Source: Priestia megaterium
GTDB taxonomy: Bacteria; Bacillota; Bacilli; Bacillales; Bacillaceae_H
Assembly: GCF_009497655.1 (NCBI RefSeq)
Contig: NZ_CP023317.1
Span: 3,563,501 to 3,627,500 of the forward strand
Length of the DNA stretch: 64,000 nt
Reading direction: 5' to 3'
Of the stretch, positions 17,346 through 25,850 are shown piece by piece. The first letter of the stretch is position 1, and each line of letters opens with the position of its first letter. A program made the position numbers and the translations under genes. The notes beneath the pieces are model-generated. The model was given only the letters and a program-made list of their open reading frames with translations, ran no database searches and was not told where the DNA came from.

Positions 17346-17990
17346 TTAATCATCGCTGCCTAAAATACCAAAAAAGCGAAGCAAGTTGATGAATAGATTA
17401 ATAAAGTCTAAATAAAGAGATAGTGCCAGCAGTGGAACAAGCTCTTCTGTAATTTCACCATGCTTCATTTTGTTAAAATCATATAGTACGTAAAGTGAGA
17501 AAACGATGGTACCAATCACTGAGAATGCCATAAGTCCAGGCGTTGTTAATGGACTAAACAGCGAGAAAATGCTGATGCACACTAATGCTAACAGCGCCAC
17601 TAATAAAAAGCTACCTAAAAACCCTAAATCTTTTTTTGTTTTTGCGCCAATTACACCCATCACCGTAAAAATAACGAACGTGCTTCCAAACGCATAAAGA
17701 ACAACTTGCGCTCCCGCTACTGATGCATAGTAGCTGACAATCGGAAACAGCGTGATGCCTGATATAAATGAAAAAGCATATGTAAAGCCATATCCTACGC
17801 TTTTTTTCTTTCGTAACATAAATGCGGCAACCAGCATCACAATTTCAGCAATCGCTAACGGAAGGAAATAAGCCGGCGGCACATATTGACCTACGTATAA
17901 GCCAACTGTTGAAATAAATAACGAAAAAATAAATGTGACTAATACTTTTTGAAACAGAGACCGCTGCTCTACTCCAATCACTTCTTGCAT
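17346..17990 (-). CDS. yetJ: Bax inhibitor-1/YccA family membrane protein (YetJ-like)
   Basis: A 214-residue protein with seven hydrophobic segments, the same length as B. subtilis YetJ, a pH-sensitive calcium leak channel of the TMBIM family. The conserved YVLYDFNKMKHG and the C-terminal ALSLYLDFINLFINLLRFFG hold the aspartates of the family's pH sensor. Its 3' end touches repeat copy 1. Identification of the family is firm; orthology to YetJ is likely. Confidence 0.9.
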   Translation of the reverse strand: MQEVIGVEQRSLFQKVLVTFIFSLFISTVGLYVGQYVPPAYFLPLAIAEIVMLVAAFMLRKKKSVGYGFTYAFSFISGITLFPIVSYYASVAGAQVVLYAFGSTFVIFTVMGVIGAKTKKDLGFLGSFLLVALLALVCISIFSLFSPLTTPGLMAFSVIGTIVFSLYVLYDFNKMKHGEITEELVPLLALSLYLDFINLFINLLRFFGILGSDD

Positions 17991-18090
17991 GTGTAAAACC
18001 TTCTTTCTAAAATCTGTTATATTTTATATAATACCTACCTTTTCAAGAAAAATAAAGATAATACTGAGGTCTTTTTTCTTATTTCTATAG

Positions 18091-18128
18091 ACAAGAAAGC
18101 ATAGACGCTGCCGTCTATGCTTTCTTGT
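18091..18128 (-). terminator. Terminator after the clpP paralogue
   Basis: CAAGAAAGCATAGACG and CGTCTATGCTTTCTTG form a long stem with a CTGC loop. The tail is not a pure T run, so it may also act as a transcript-stabilising hairpin. Confidence 0.7.
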
Positions 18129-18135
18129 CACCTCT

Positions 18136-18717
18136 TTATTTCGGCAACAGAATACCATCGATAATTCCGTACTCCCTTGCTTCTTCAGCACTCATGAAAT
18201 AATCTCGTTCCGTATCGTTTGCCACTTTTTCAACCGGCTGTCCCGTTCGTGTTGATATGATTTCATTAATATGCTGCTTCAATTTTAAAATCCGCCGAGC
18301 GCTAATTTCAATTTCAGTCGCCTGCCCTCTAGCTCCTCCTAGCGGCTGATGAATCATAACTTCACTATTTGGAAGTGCATAGCGCTTTCCTTTTGCTCCT
18401 GCTAGGAGAAGCAGTGCGCCAAAAGAAGCGGCCATGCCCGTGCAAATTGTTTGAACGTCCGGCTCAATGTACTGCATCGTATCATAAATCGCAAACCCTG
18501 CGGAAGTCGAACCTCCGGGGCTGTTAATATACAGTGAAATATCTTTTTTAGGATCATCTGCCGCAAGAAATAAGAGCTGCGCGACCACGCTGTTAGCAAT
18601 ATGATCATTGATTTCATCACCAATTAAAATAATCCGGTCTTTTAACAGCCTCGAATAAATATCATACGAACGTTCACCGCGGTTGCTTTGTTCAATTACA
18701 TATGGAATGGTACTCAT
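18136..18717 (-). CDS. ClpP paralogue, ATP-dependent Clp protease proteolytic subunit
   Basis: A 193-residue serine peptidase. The catalytic triad is in place: Ser in [10 protein letters not shown] (canonical MAASMGA has Met for Phe), His in [18 protein letters not shown], and Asp in [23 protein letters not shown] at 18717 follows AAGGAGG. It lies 29 bp behind a sigma factor gene and is likely its operon partner; the housekeeping clpP is usually monocistronic elsewhere, so this is probably a second copy. AAA+ partner unknown. Confidence 0.9.
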   Translation of the reverse strand: MSTIPYVIEQSNRGERSYDIYSRLLKDRIILIGDEINDHIANSVVAQLLFLAADDPKKDISLYINSPGGSTSAGFAIYDTMQYIEPDVQTICTGMAASFGALLLLAGAKGKRYALPNSEVMIHQPLGGARGQATEIEISARRILKLKQHINEIISTRTGQPVEKVANDTERDYFMSAEEAREYGIIDGILLPK

Positions 18718-18746
18718 ATATATCCTCCTTGTCACGCGTAATATGG

Positions 18747-19412
18747 CTATGCAGCCATGCAGAGAGTGCATGTCGGAGTATACGTTGGTTTTTGAATGAC
18801 GCTTTTTAAGGAAGGCAACTCCCGAATCAAAAGTGCTGGGTCCTGCGCTTCTAACGTTTTATAAAACAGTTCTGACAGCTTTTTACGCTCTCTTTCATCC
18901 CAAAAAGAATCTGTAGAAAACGGCTCACTGTCTTTTTCTAATCGCTGCTTAGCACGATGTAAATTGCTTTTCACCGCTGTTTCTGACGTTTGTAAAATCG
19001 AAGCGATCTCTTTCAGCTGATAGCGAAAGCCTTCTTTTAAGAAAAAGATAACCGCTTGCTTCGGCGTAAATTGACTAAGCAGCAGTTCGACCGAGTGTCC
19101 CTTACTATCAAACGCATGCTTATCGGCTTGTTGTTCCAAAGCTTTTTCTTCGACTATTCCTTCACGCTTTCGTTTTCGCAGCAGGTCAATCCAGTGGTGG
19201 TACGCAATTTTATTTAACAGCGCAGAAGACAAATTGTGCTCTTCGCCTTTATATCGCTGAGCTTTTAAAAACGTTTCTTGCGCGATATCATCTCCGTCCC
19301 ACACATTTTGTGCTAAAAAGCGGCAGTACTGCTGCAGTTTTGGGTAATGCTCGTTCCAGCAAGCCTCATCAAAGCTTTCTGTTTGTTTTTCAATTTTTTT
19401 TGAATGTGACAT
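18747..19412 (-). CDS. ECF-like sigma-70 family RNA polymerase sigma factor
   Basis: A 221-residue sigma factor. Region 2 ([32 protein letters not shown], about residues 24-55) and region 4 ([20 protein letters not shown], about 142-161) are clear. A tail of about 55 residues follows, ending in the unusual CTLCMAA. No anti-sigma gene is adjacent; instead a clpP paralogue follows. ATG at 19412 has AAAGGAG at suitable spacing. The C-terminal Ala-Ala resembles ClpXP-type degrons, suggesting proteolytic control (inference). Confidence 0.87.
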   Translation of the reverse strand: MSHSKKIEKQTESFDEACWNEHYPKLQQYCRFLAQNVWDGDDIAQETFLKAQRYKGEEHNLSSALLNKIAYHHWIDLLRKRKREGIVEEKALEQQADKHAFDSKGHSVELLLSQFTPKQAVIFFLKEGFRYQLKEIASILQTSETAVKSNLHRAKQRLEKDSEPFSTDSFWDERERKKLSELFYKTLEAQDPALLIRELPSLKSVIQKPTYTPTCTLCMAA

Positions 19413-19564
19413 GGTTTTCACTCCTTTTGCACTCTCTATTTACTAAACGATTAAAGGAAATTCAAAAGATACGGGGAATCAAACTTTTTTATACATTATA
19501 CGCTTAAGCAGCCATTTTTTTGTATTATAATGAAGATACTTTTATCTAAGGAGTCTAAAATGAT

Positions 19565-20104
19565 ATGCGAAGAAGACGATTATACGGCAAAAAGAAAACG
19601 AACAAACTTCACTATAAAGACTTAACTTGTGAACACCCTCTGCCCGCTTTGCCTATGAGTTATACAAGTGAAGCTCCTTTTTACTATTATGAGGCGTCAG
19701 AAGACGAAAAACAAAACGACTTTGAACTATATTCAGAGATTTGTATCATGAATCAAGAACATTTTTTCGTCAAAGGCTGCGTTGAAATTCCCGTTCTTAA
19801 TGAAGAAGACCCTTTCATTTGGAACATTTGGGTTTCTTTAAGCGAAGAAAATTTTCATCGAATGATAAATTTATGGGAAAGTGACGAAAGAGAACATGAA
19901 CCGCCTTATTTCGGCTGGTTTTCAGTTTCAATTCCAGGCTATCCTGAAACGTTAAATTTAAAAACAAATGTGCATACAAGACCTGTTGGAACGAGACCTC
20001 TCATTGAATTAGAACCAACCGATCATCCTTTAGCCATCGAGCAGCGGGAAGGGATAACTCTAGAGCGAATCAAAGATATACAAAAACAATTGGCTACCTA
20101 TTAA
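19565..20104 (+). CDS. DUF2199 family protein
   Basis: A 179-residue soluble protein. LPMSYTSEAPFYYYEASEDEK, FVKGCVEIPV, FIWNIWVSLSEENF and PYFGWFSVSIPGYPETLNLK are characteristic of DUF2199. The N-terminal about 20 residues are basic and unlike the family. A different ATG at 19560, out of frame, sits at the best distance from the AAGGAG, so the true start or an N-terminal frameshift needs care. A TATAAT lies at 19526-19531. Function unknown. Confidence 0.75.
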   Translation: MRRRRLYGKKKTNKLHYKDLTCEHPLPALPMSYTSEAPFYYYEASEDEKQNDFELYSEICIMNQEHFFVKGCVEIPVLNEEDPFIWNIWVSLSEENFHRMINLWESDEREHEPPYFGWFSVSIPGYPETLNLKTNVHTRPVGTRPLIELEPTDHPLAIEQREGITLERIKDIQKQLATY

Positions 20105-20140
20105 AAAACCAAGACAGCCCCAGACTGTCTTAGTTTTTTA
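20105..20140. terminator. Bidirectional terminator
   Basis: AAGACAG and CTGTCTT flank CCCCAGA, with A and T runs on the two sides. It separates the DUF2199 gene from the converging NlpC/P60 gene. Confidence 0.85.
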
Positions 20141-20143
20141 CCT

Positions 20144-21394
20144 TTATGGCATGCGCTTTGCTCCGTAGTATTTAGGCGCCCAGTAGCTGTCTACTTTATA
20201 GTTTGTAATTTTCACGCCCTCAGATGTGGATACGTGAACGACATAGTCATTTCCAATATAGATAGATGGAATAAGTGAACTTCCTTCAAAAAAGACGAGA
20301 TCTCCCGGCTTCAAGTCAGATTGTGAAATGGTTTCTCCTGCTTCCCACTGCTGACTTGCATAGCGCGGAATGTCTTTTCCAGCTGCTTCTTTATAAATGT
20401 ATTGAACAAAACCTGCTGTATCAAAGCCTGTAGAAGGACTTGTCCCACCTTGTGCGTAAGGTACTTCTCCTACATATTTAAGAGATTCCGTCACAAATGG
20501 ATTGTCTTTTGACAGCGATAAGTCATCGTAGCGCCTTGCTCCGGCGTACTTAGACGTCCAGTAGCTGCTTGTTAGGTAATCAACCGTCACATTTTCGCTG
20601 CGCTTGGCGTGAATAAACTGATTGCCGCCTGCGTAAATGCCTACGTGTGAAATCCCTTCACGATACGTGTCTTTAAAAAAGATAACGTCTCCTGGCTTTA
20701 AATCTGCCCGTGCAACTTCTTCTCCAACTTGCCACTGCTGATCGGTTGATCGCGGAAGGTAGACGTCCGATGCATCTTGAAATACATAGGCAACAAATGC
20801 GGAACAGTCAAAACCGTCTGTTGGCGACTCGCCTCCAAATACATATGGCGTGCCGAGATGTTTTAATGCTTCTGCAATGACTTCATTATCTTTTGCAATT
20901 TCCGGTGCTCCTGTAATGCGCTTTGCTTTAGCGAAATGTGATGACCAATAGGCACTGCTTGAAATGTTTTTCACCACGACTTTTCCATCTGAAGAAGATG
21001 CATAAATCATCTCATCGTCTCCGATATAAATAGCGGCTACGTTCACTTCACCGTTTTCATTAGTGTCAAAAAACAATACATCACCCGCTTGCAGCTCGTT
21101 TTTATCAACGTCTGTCCCAAGCGCTGACTGTTCTTTCACGGAACGAGGCAGCGTTGTATCCAGCGCTTGCTTAAACACATATTGAACGAAGCCAGAGCTG
21201 TCAAACCCTTCGCTTAGCGTCTCTCCTCCAGATGTATAATCGGCTCCTTCATACGTTTTTGCTTTATCAGCAATCACGTTTTCATCTGTAGCAGCCTGTA
21301 CTTGCACAACTTTTTCTGCAGGAAAAGCGCCTTCATAAAAAGTGGCAAGACTAAGCCCTAACGCTGTGACCATAAGAGGTTTCATTACTTTCAT
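20144..21394 (-). CDS. Secreted protein with three tandem NlpC/P60 domains, only one catalytic
   Basis: A 416-residue exported protein with an N-terminal signal peptide (about residues 1-34). Three NlpC/P60-like units follow. Unit 1 (about 40-150) has GFDSSGFVQYVF, with Ser replacing Cys. Unit 2 (about 165-285) has GFDCSAFVAYVF and SHVGIYAGG, so Cys and His are intact. Unit 3 (about 300-414) has GFDTAGFVQYIY, with Thr replacing Cys. Such enzymes cut peptidoglycan stem peptides (gamma-D-Glu-diaminopimelate); the outer units may only bind. No SH3 or LysM domain is visible. Confidence 0.9.
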   Translation of the reverse strand: MKVMKPLMVTALGLSLATFYEGAFPAEKVVQVQAATDENVIADKAKTYEGADYTSGGETLSEGFDSSGFVQYVFKQALDTTLPRSVKEQSALGTDVDKNELQAGDVLFFDTNENGEVNVAAIYIGDDEMIYASSSDGKVVVKNISSSAYWSSHFAKAKRITGAPEIAKDNEVIAEALKHLGTPYVFGGESPTDGFDCSAFVAYVFQDASDVYLPRSTDQQWQVGEEVARADLKPGDVIFFKDTYREGISHVGIYAGGNQFIHAKRSENVTVDYLTSSYWTSKYAGARRYDDLSLSKDNPFVTESLKYVGEVPYAQGGTSPSTGFDTAGFVQYIYKEAAGKDIPRYASQQWEAGETISQSDLKPGDLVFFEGSSLIPSIYIGNDYVVHVSTSEGVKITNYKVDSYWAPKYYGAKRMP

Positions 21395-21540
21395 GTTTGT
21401 TCTCCTTTGTTTTTTATTTCATCCAAGAAGTTTTATATGTAAATGGTTCCCCTGTTAAAGTATGGTGCAGATGGATAGGAATTGGCTAGTACCTTTTGAC
21501 TTAAATATGCTTCCCTTCCAAAGTCCTGTAAAAAATCCAT

Positions 21541-21576
21541 AAAAAAACTCGGCGCATATTACGCCGAGCTTTTTTA
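21541..21576. terminator. Terminator after the MFS gene
   Basis: AAAAACTCGGCG and CGCCGAGCTTTTT flank CATATTA. It overlaps the 3' end of the MFS gene. Confidence 0.85.
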
Positions 21577-22773
21577 TTTCATGCCCACCTGGATATTTGC
21601 TGCTTTTTGTTTTTGACGTAAATTTGCAATCCACTTGTAGTAAAGTGTAATCAAAAGAACAAAAATACCAAGCGCAAAGTACAATTTTGAATAGCCTAAA
21701 GCACCTGCTGCAATTCCTAATACAAACGAACCAACTGCAATTCCGCTATCATAAAACGTAAAGAACGTGGCAGTTGCATATGCGCTTCGGTGAGCAGGCG
21801 CTGCTTGAATCGCCAGCGTTTGGAAGCTAGGAAGCAGCGTTCCGTAGCCTAGTCCTACTAATGCACCTGAAAACAGCAACATCCAAGAAGAATGCGTAAA
21901 GCTTAAGCTAAATAGACCAATCGCAAAGACAACGCATGATGGAATAATCACGATGTTTGGACCAGATTTATCGAATAGTCTTCCGGTAAACGGTCGTGAA
22001 ATCAGCATCGCAGCTGCGAACACAACAAAGAAAAAGCTTGCTGTTTTAATTAATCCAAGCGACTGTGCGTACACAGAAATAAACGAAATAATACTTGCAT
22101 ACGAAAAAGAAACGAGAATACCTACAGATGAAATCGGCATGGATTTCTTTTCGAACAAGTCGCTCAGTGAAAATGATTTCTTCACTGGCGAAGCAGCGTT
22201 TTCTTGAAGATTTTTGACCATCATTCCACACAGCCAACCAACGAGCATAATCACGCCAAATACAAGGAAAATAATGTTGTATGCCATGTATTGATGAAGC
22301 GTTAATGCTAAAAACGGCCCTGCAACTACAGCTAAGTTCATTGACATTCCGAAGTAGCCAAGCCCTTCTCCTCGTCGTTTAGTGGGAACTAAATCCGCTG
22401 CAATCGCTCCGGTGACGGTTGTCGCTAAGCTGAATGAAATTCCTTGAAAGAAGCGCAGTAATAAAAGCACGTTAAAATGGTGGATAAACATATATAAGAA
22501 GGAAGAAAGCGCAAAAATGAGGGTACTAAATACAAGCGTTTTTTTCTTTCCAATGTTTTCAATGACTTTCCCTGAAAACGGTCTAACAATAATCGCAGAT
22601 AATAAAAAGATGGTAACAACAAGCCCTGCCTGCGTACTCGTGCCGTCCAAGGCGTCTAATACATAAATCGGCAGCAGCGTCAGCAATGCATAAAACACGA
22701 CAAAAATAAAAAAGTTGGTAATCGCAATGCTGATAAAGCTTTTAGTCCAGATTGGCTCCTGCTGGTTCGTCAT
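21574..22773 (-). CDS. MFS efflux transporter (DHA1-like)
   Basis: A 399-residue protein with 12 hydrophobic segments. GKVIENIGKKKTL between helices 2 and 3 and RFFQGISFSLATTVTGAIAADLVP in helices 4-5 are typical of proton-driven multidrug and sugar exporters. The gene overlaps the MarR gene by 32 bp, so the pair forms one transcript. Substrate unknown, probably a toxic organic compound sensed by the MarR protein. Confidence 0.88.
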   Translation of the reverse strand: MTNQQEPIWTKSFISIAITNFFIFVVFYALLTLLPIYVLDALDGTSTQAGLVVTIFLLSAIIVRPFSGKVIENIGKKKTLVFSTLIFALSSFLYMFIHHFNVLLLLRFFQGISFSLATTVTGAIAADLVPTKRRGEGLGYFGMSMNLAVVAGPFLALTLHQYMAYNIIFLVFGVIMLVGWLCGMMVKNLQENAASPVKKSFSLSDLFEKKSMPISSVGILVSFSYASIISFISVYAQSLGLIKTASFFFVVFAAAMLISRPFTGRLFDKSGPNIVIIPSCVVFAIGLFSLSFTHSSWMLLFSGALVGLGYGTLLPSFQTLAIQAAPAHRSAYATATFFTFYDSGIAVGSFVLGIAAGALGYSKLYFALGIFVLLITLYYKWIANLRQKQKAANIQVGMK

Positions 22774-23194
22774 TCATTTCACCCTTTTCTGTAGATTTAC
22801 AAATTTTCTTTAATAACGAAATAAGCTGATCCTGTTCTCTGTCGGATAAAGCAATCAGCAAATTTTCTTCTAAACGTTCAATTTCTTGCTGAATTTCTGG
22901 AAGCTTTTTCTTCGCTTGAGGAGACAAATAAACGATGCGCTCTCGTTTATCACTGCCTGCTTTTCGAACGATCCATCCGCTTTTTTCAAGCCTTGTTAAC
23001 GTGCGGGTAACCGTTGGCGCTTCGACATTTAAATACTGCCAAATCTCCGTTTGCGTCATCGAGCCGAATCGCTTTAAACAAAATAAAATCGAATACTGTG
23101 AGCTGTATAGCCCGTACGCTTTTAATACTTCATTTACTTCTTTAATAGACAATCTCGACTTTTGATGAAGCTCATGAAACACCAAGTTATTCAC
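22742..23194 (-). CDS. MarR family transcriptional regulator
   Basis: A 150-residue winged-helix protein. MTQTEIWQYLNVEAPTVTRTLTRLEKSGWIVRKAGSDKRERIVYLSPQAK is the classical MarR DNA-binding domain and wing. GTG at 23194 has GAGGTGAG at good spacing; a GTG 9 bp earlier is too close to it. It probably represses itself and the overlapping MFS exporter through the palindrome at 23222-23233. Confidence 0.9.
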   Translation of the reverse strand: MNNLVFHELHQKSRLSIKEVNEVLKAYGLYSSQYSILFCLKRFGSMTQTEIWQYLNVEAPTVTRTLTRLEKSGWIVRKAGSDKRERIVYLSPQAKKKLPEIQQEIERLEENLLIALSDREQDQLISLLKKICKSTEKGEMNDEPAGANLD

Positions 23195-23221
23195 TTTTCT
23201 CACCTCACCTTTTCATTTTAT

Positions 23222-23233
23222 TTACCTAGGTAA
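23222..23233. promoter_or_regulatory. Putative MarR operator
   Basis: The perfect 12-bp palindrome TTACCTAGGTAA lies 28 bp upstream of the MarR start codon, where it could cover the promoter or early transcript. Assignment is by position only. Confidence 0.5.
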
Positions 23234-23447
23234 CTAATTGCTCTTTTATTAGTATATGTGCTGCTAGTTGATGTGTAAAGGCGGCCAAAAAGAGTAAAAA
23301 TCAGCTGTTTTCTCTTATTTTCTACTAATGATTTACGCTTACACTTCTGTTTTCTTATTCTTTCGTATCACGAAACTTTTTGTATAGATTTACATGCACC
23401 TGCAAACTCTGTTAAAGAAGACGAAACAATATGCGGGAGGCTGGTAT

Positions 23448-23876
23448 ATGTTTTCACTGCGCGGCGATGCTCATAAAGTCTACCTTAAACTGAAAAAAGC
23501 GGCTCATCAAAATCAAAACGCAGCAGATATTGATGAATTAGCGGAAATGGAAGAAATCCGGCAGCTTTACCTTACGCTAGAAAGCGCTACTTTGCGAAAA
23601 GTGTATTACCGAATGACCAAAGAAAAAAACGGCTCCGGCGTCATCCCTATCCTTGTTTCTGCCTTGCCTTGGCTCTTTTTTTTATTTTCGCAGCGGCTGC
23701 AGCAATTTTTATTTAAAGACGGCAGCTGGCTTTGGATTATTTTTGTCGTGCTGTATGTTTTTATTCTCATTCCAAGCGTGTTTCTCCATTTCCGTGAACA
23801 ATCGTGGGCTTCTGTTCATATTGAAATTATTCAAGACATTTTAAAAGACCGTGAAAAAGAGCCGAAACCCCTTTGA
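23448..23876 (+). CDS. Hypothetical membrane protein
   Basis: A 142-residue protein with a charged helical N-terminal half (KLKKAAHQNQ, ELAEMEEIRQLYLTLES) and two membrane segments (about residues 66-82 and 93-112), then a soluble tail. ATG at 23448 follows GGGAGG; a longer frame from 23394 has no site. Family not recognised. It converges with the SigH-like gene. Confidence 0.65.
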   Translation: MFSLRGDAHKVYLKLKKAAHQNQNAADIDELAEMEEIRQLYLTLESATLRKVYYRMTKEKNGSGVIPILVSALPWLFFLFSQRLQQFLFKDGSWLWIIFVVLYVFILIPSVFLHFREQSWASVHIEIIQDILKDREKEPKPL

Positions 23877-23897
23877 GGTCCGGCTGTTTTTTGCCTA

Positions 23898-24548
23898 TTA
23901 TGAAATAGCTTGTCTGCTTTCTACGTCTCGACCTAACTTTCTTTTGATACGCTGCAGCGCGTTGTCAATTGACTTAACGTGCGTATTTAATTCTTTCGAA
24001 ATTTCAGCGTATGAATGGCCGTCCATATACAGCGTCAGCGCTTTTCTTTCCAATTCACTAAGTGTTTCCGCAATTTTTAACTCGCGGTCTTCCACTTTTT
24101 CTTGATGAATCAGCACCGCTTCCGGATTAGCAATTTGATCGCCAGGAATCATATCCATCAGCGTATAGTTTGATTCTTCATCATACAGAGGCTTGTCCAA
24201 TGAAATGTACGAATTTAACGGACCGTGCTTTTGACGAGTAGCCGTTTTAATCGCCGTAATAATTTGTCTTGTGATACATAACTCCGCAAACCCTTTAAAA
24301 GATGTTAGCTTGTCTTCGTTAAAGTCGCGAATTGCTTTGTACAGTCCAATCATTCCTTCTTGGACGATGTCTTCTTTTTCAGCACCAATCAAAAAGTATT
24401 TTCTTGCTTTTCCCCTTACAAGATTTTGATACTTGTTGATTAAATACTCTAATGATTTTTCGTCTCCGCTGTGAACCATTTCAACCAAAACATGATCTTC
24501 TAACATAGCATAATTTTGAACTTTTTCAATTACGATGCCTACGCTCAC
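23898..24548 (-). CDS. SigH-like RNA polymerase sigma factor (paralogue)
   Basis: A 216-residue sigma factor very similar to B. subtilis SigH, the transition-state/early sporulation factor: KARKYFLIGAEKEDIVQEGMIGLYKAIRDFNEDKLTSFK (region 2) and YAEISKELNTHVKSIDNALQRIKRKL (region 4) are nearly the same. Canonical sigH lies next to rpmG, secE and nusG; none of these is here, so this is probably a second, stand-alone SigH. Upstream is a 386-bp AT-rich region. Confidence 0.85.
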   Translation of the reverse strand: MSVGIVIEKVQNYAMLEDHVLVEMVHSGDEKSLEYLINKYQNLVRGKARKYFLIGAEKEDIVQEGMIGLYKAIRDFNEDKLTSFKGFAELCITRQIITAIKTATRQKHGPLNSYISLDKPLYDEESNYTLMDMIPGDQIANPEAVLIHQEKVEDRELKIAETLSELERKALTLYMDGHSYAEISKELNTHVKSIDNALQRIKRKLGRDVESRQAIS

Positions 24549-24934
24549 TCATATCCCCCCGTTACACTTAGTTGAGTTTTGATGTGTTCTAAACTGATGC
24601 ATGATCTACTTGTTACGACGCTACTGCAATACGGTCCAGAAACGTAAAAAGCGTACAGAGTAAACTGTCGCTTTCCTCTCTCACTTTATGCTCCCCTGCA
24701 TCTTTCTATAATCTATTATAAAGAAGTATAACCGATAAAAATCAAAAAGGTTGTCGAAATATGAAAGTGTTTGCAAAAAAAATCAATTTTTATAGAAAAT
24801 TCACACAAATCACTTTATTATTTCATATAGTGACAGCAAACTGTCAAAAAAGCAATAAAAAAATACTTCCAATATGAAATAAACTTACTCAAGCAGAGTA
24901 AGTCGAAGTTGCAGATGATACTGCGCATATAGGG
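24549..24934. other. Intergenic region upstream of the SigH-like gene
   Basis: No gene seen. It holds a minus-strand TATAAT (24715-24720) that could serve the sigma gene, a small GACAG/CTGTC inverted repeat (24832-24845), and an ACTTACTC/GAGTAAGT hairpin (24888-24911) followed on the minus strand by a T-rich run, likely the DUF3934 terminator. Confidence 0.55.
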
Positions 24935-25084
24935 TTAGTTGCCTTCCGGCTTATCAGCATTTTTTGTTCCCTTGCTTTTATAAGGCTTTGCATTTTTCTT
25001 CTTTTTTGCACTCGCCTGCCAGCGGTTCCATCCTTTTTTGCCGGTGCCTCGCCCCGTGCCGCCTTTACCTTTTGCTTTACTCAT
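24935..25084 (-). CDS. DUF3934 family small basic protein
   Basis: A 49-residue Lys/Gly-rich protein beginning MSKAKGKGGTGRGTGKKGWNRW, the signature of DUF3934 proteins of Bacillus. Its high positive charge suggests nucleic acid binding, but function is not established. ATG at 25084 follows GGAGG; the longer frame upstream runs through the preceding terminator and is rejected. Confidence 0.85.
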   Translation of the reverse strand: MSKAKGKGGTGRGTGKKGWNRWQASAKKKKNAKPYKSKGTKNADKPEGN

Positions 25085-25116
25085 ACGTATTCCTCCGTTA
25101 CCTGCGTGTTTGCTAC

Positions 25117-25155
25117 AATAAAAAAAGACCCCGTCCAAAGTCGGAGTCTTTTTTG
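25117..25155. terminator. Terminator after the cold shock gene
   Basis: On the minus strand AAGACTCCGAC and a matching GGGGTCTT arm flank a small loop and are followed by a T run. Confidence 0.8.
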
Positions 25156-25167
25156 GATTGCATAAAA

Positions 25168-25368
25168 TTATGCTTTTACAACGTTAGCAGCTTGTGCACC
25201 GCGTTGACCTTGCTCGATGTCGAAAGTCACTTTTTGACCTTCGTCTAAAGATTTGAATCCGTCGCCTTGAATTGCGCTGAAATGTACGAATACATCTTCT
25301 CCGCCTTCAATTTCGATGAAACCGAAACCTTTTTCTGCATTAAACCATTTTACTGTACCTTCAGTCAT
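25168..25368 (-). CDS. CspA-type cold shock protein
   Basis: A 66-residue single-domain RNA chaperone. RNP1-like [10 protein letters not shown] and RNP2-like [10 protein letters not shown] are intact, with the aromatic residues that stack on single-stranded nucleic acid. ATG at 25368 follows GGAGG; an upstream extension of the frame is not used. It has a long leader, as is usual for this class. Confidence 0.95.
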   Translation of the reverse strand: MTEGTVKWFNAEKGFGFIEIEGGEDVFVHFSAIQGDGFKSLDEGQKVTFDIEQGQRGAQAANVVKA

Positions 25369-25534
25369 ACTATTTCCTCCAGTGGTGGAATTACTCCACA
25401 CATATATTACTACCCTTGCTCAATCGTACTATTTCCAGATAAAAATTTCTATTGAAGAATATTTCTCTTCTTTCAATTTCATACCGAACAAAAATAATTA
25501 ACCCTAGTGTAACATATCAATTTAGAAATAGCAA
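25369..25534 (-). promoter_or_regulatory. Promoter and long leader of the cold shock gene
   Basis: On the minus strand TTGCTA (25529-25534), a 17-bp spacer and TACACT (25506-25511) form a plausible SigA promoter. This gives a 5' leader of about 130 nt, in line with thermosensitive csp leaders. The remaining 25535-25850 is AT-rich with no gene seen. Confidence 0.65.
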
Positions 25535-25850
25535 GTTTCTGTTCTAAGACAGGCTTTATCCTAATTATGTATCTGTTAAAACCCTCTGTGTAAGCTTTGA
25601 GGCTACCGACATTTCTGGATTGTGATGCGCCATAACGTTTTTTCACTCAGCAATATGTATCATTTGCACAAAAATAAATATTTCATATCCTGTTTTCTAA
25701 GAAACTACGACGCTTATAAATGGACATGCACATTTTTCATCAATTTATTTTCCACTCTCTCTTCTCCCATGCAATAAAATAACCATTAATTACAAAAAAA
25801 GATAATAATAGTATATAATGATACGTGATTTATAGCTAAGGAGGAACAAC

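Noticed and set aside
17192-17389. Plus-strand 65-codon frame
   Set aside because: It spans repeat copy 1 and the end of the yetJ-like gene; no ribosome site and no protein character.
21395-21573. Possible c-di-AMP (ydaO) riboswitch upstream of the NlpC/P60 gene
   Set aside because: Such riboswitches precede some wall hydrolase genes, but none of the conserved ydaO segments is recognisable and the leader is short.
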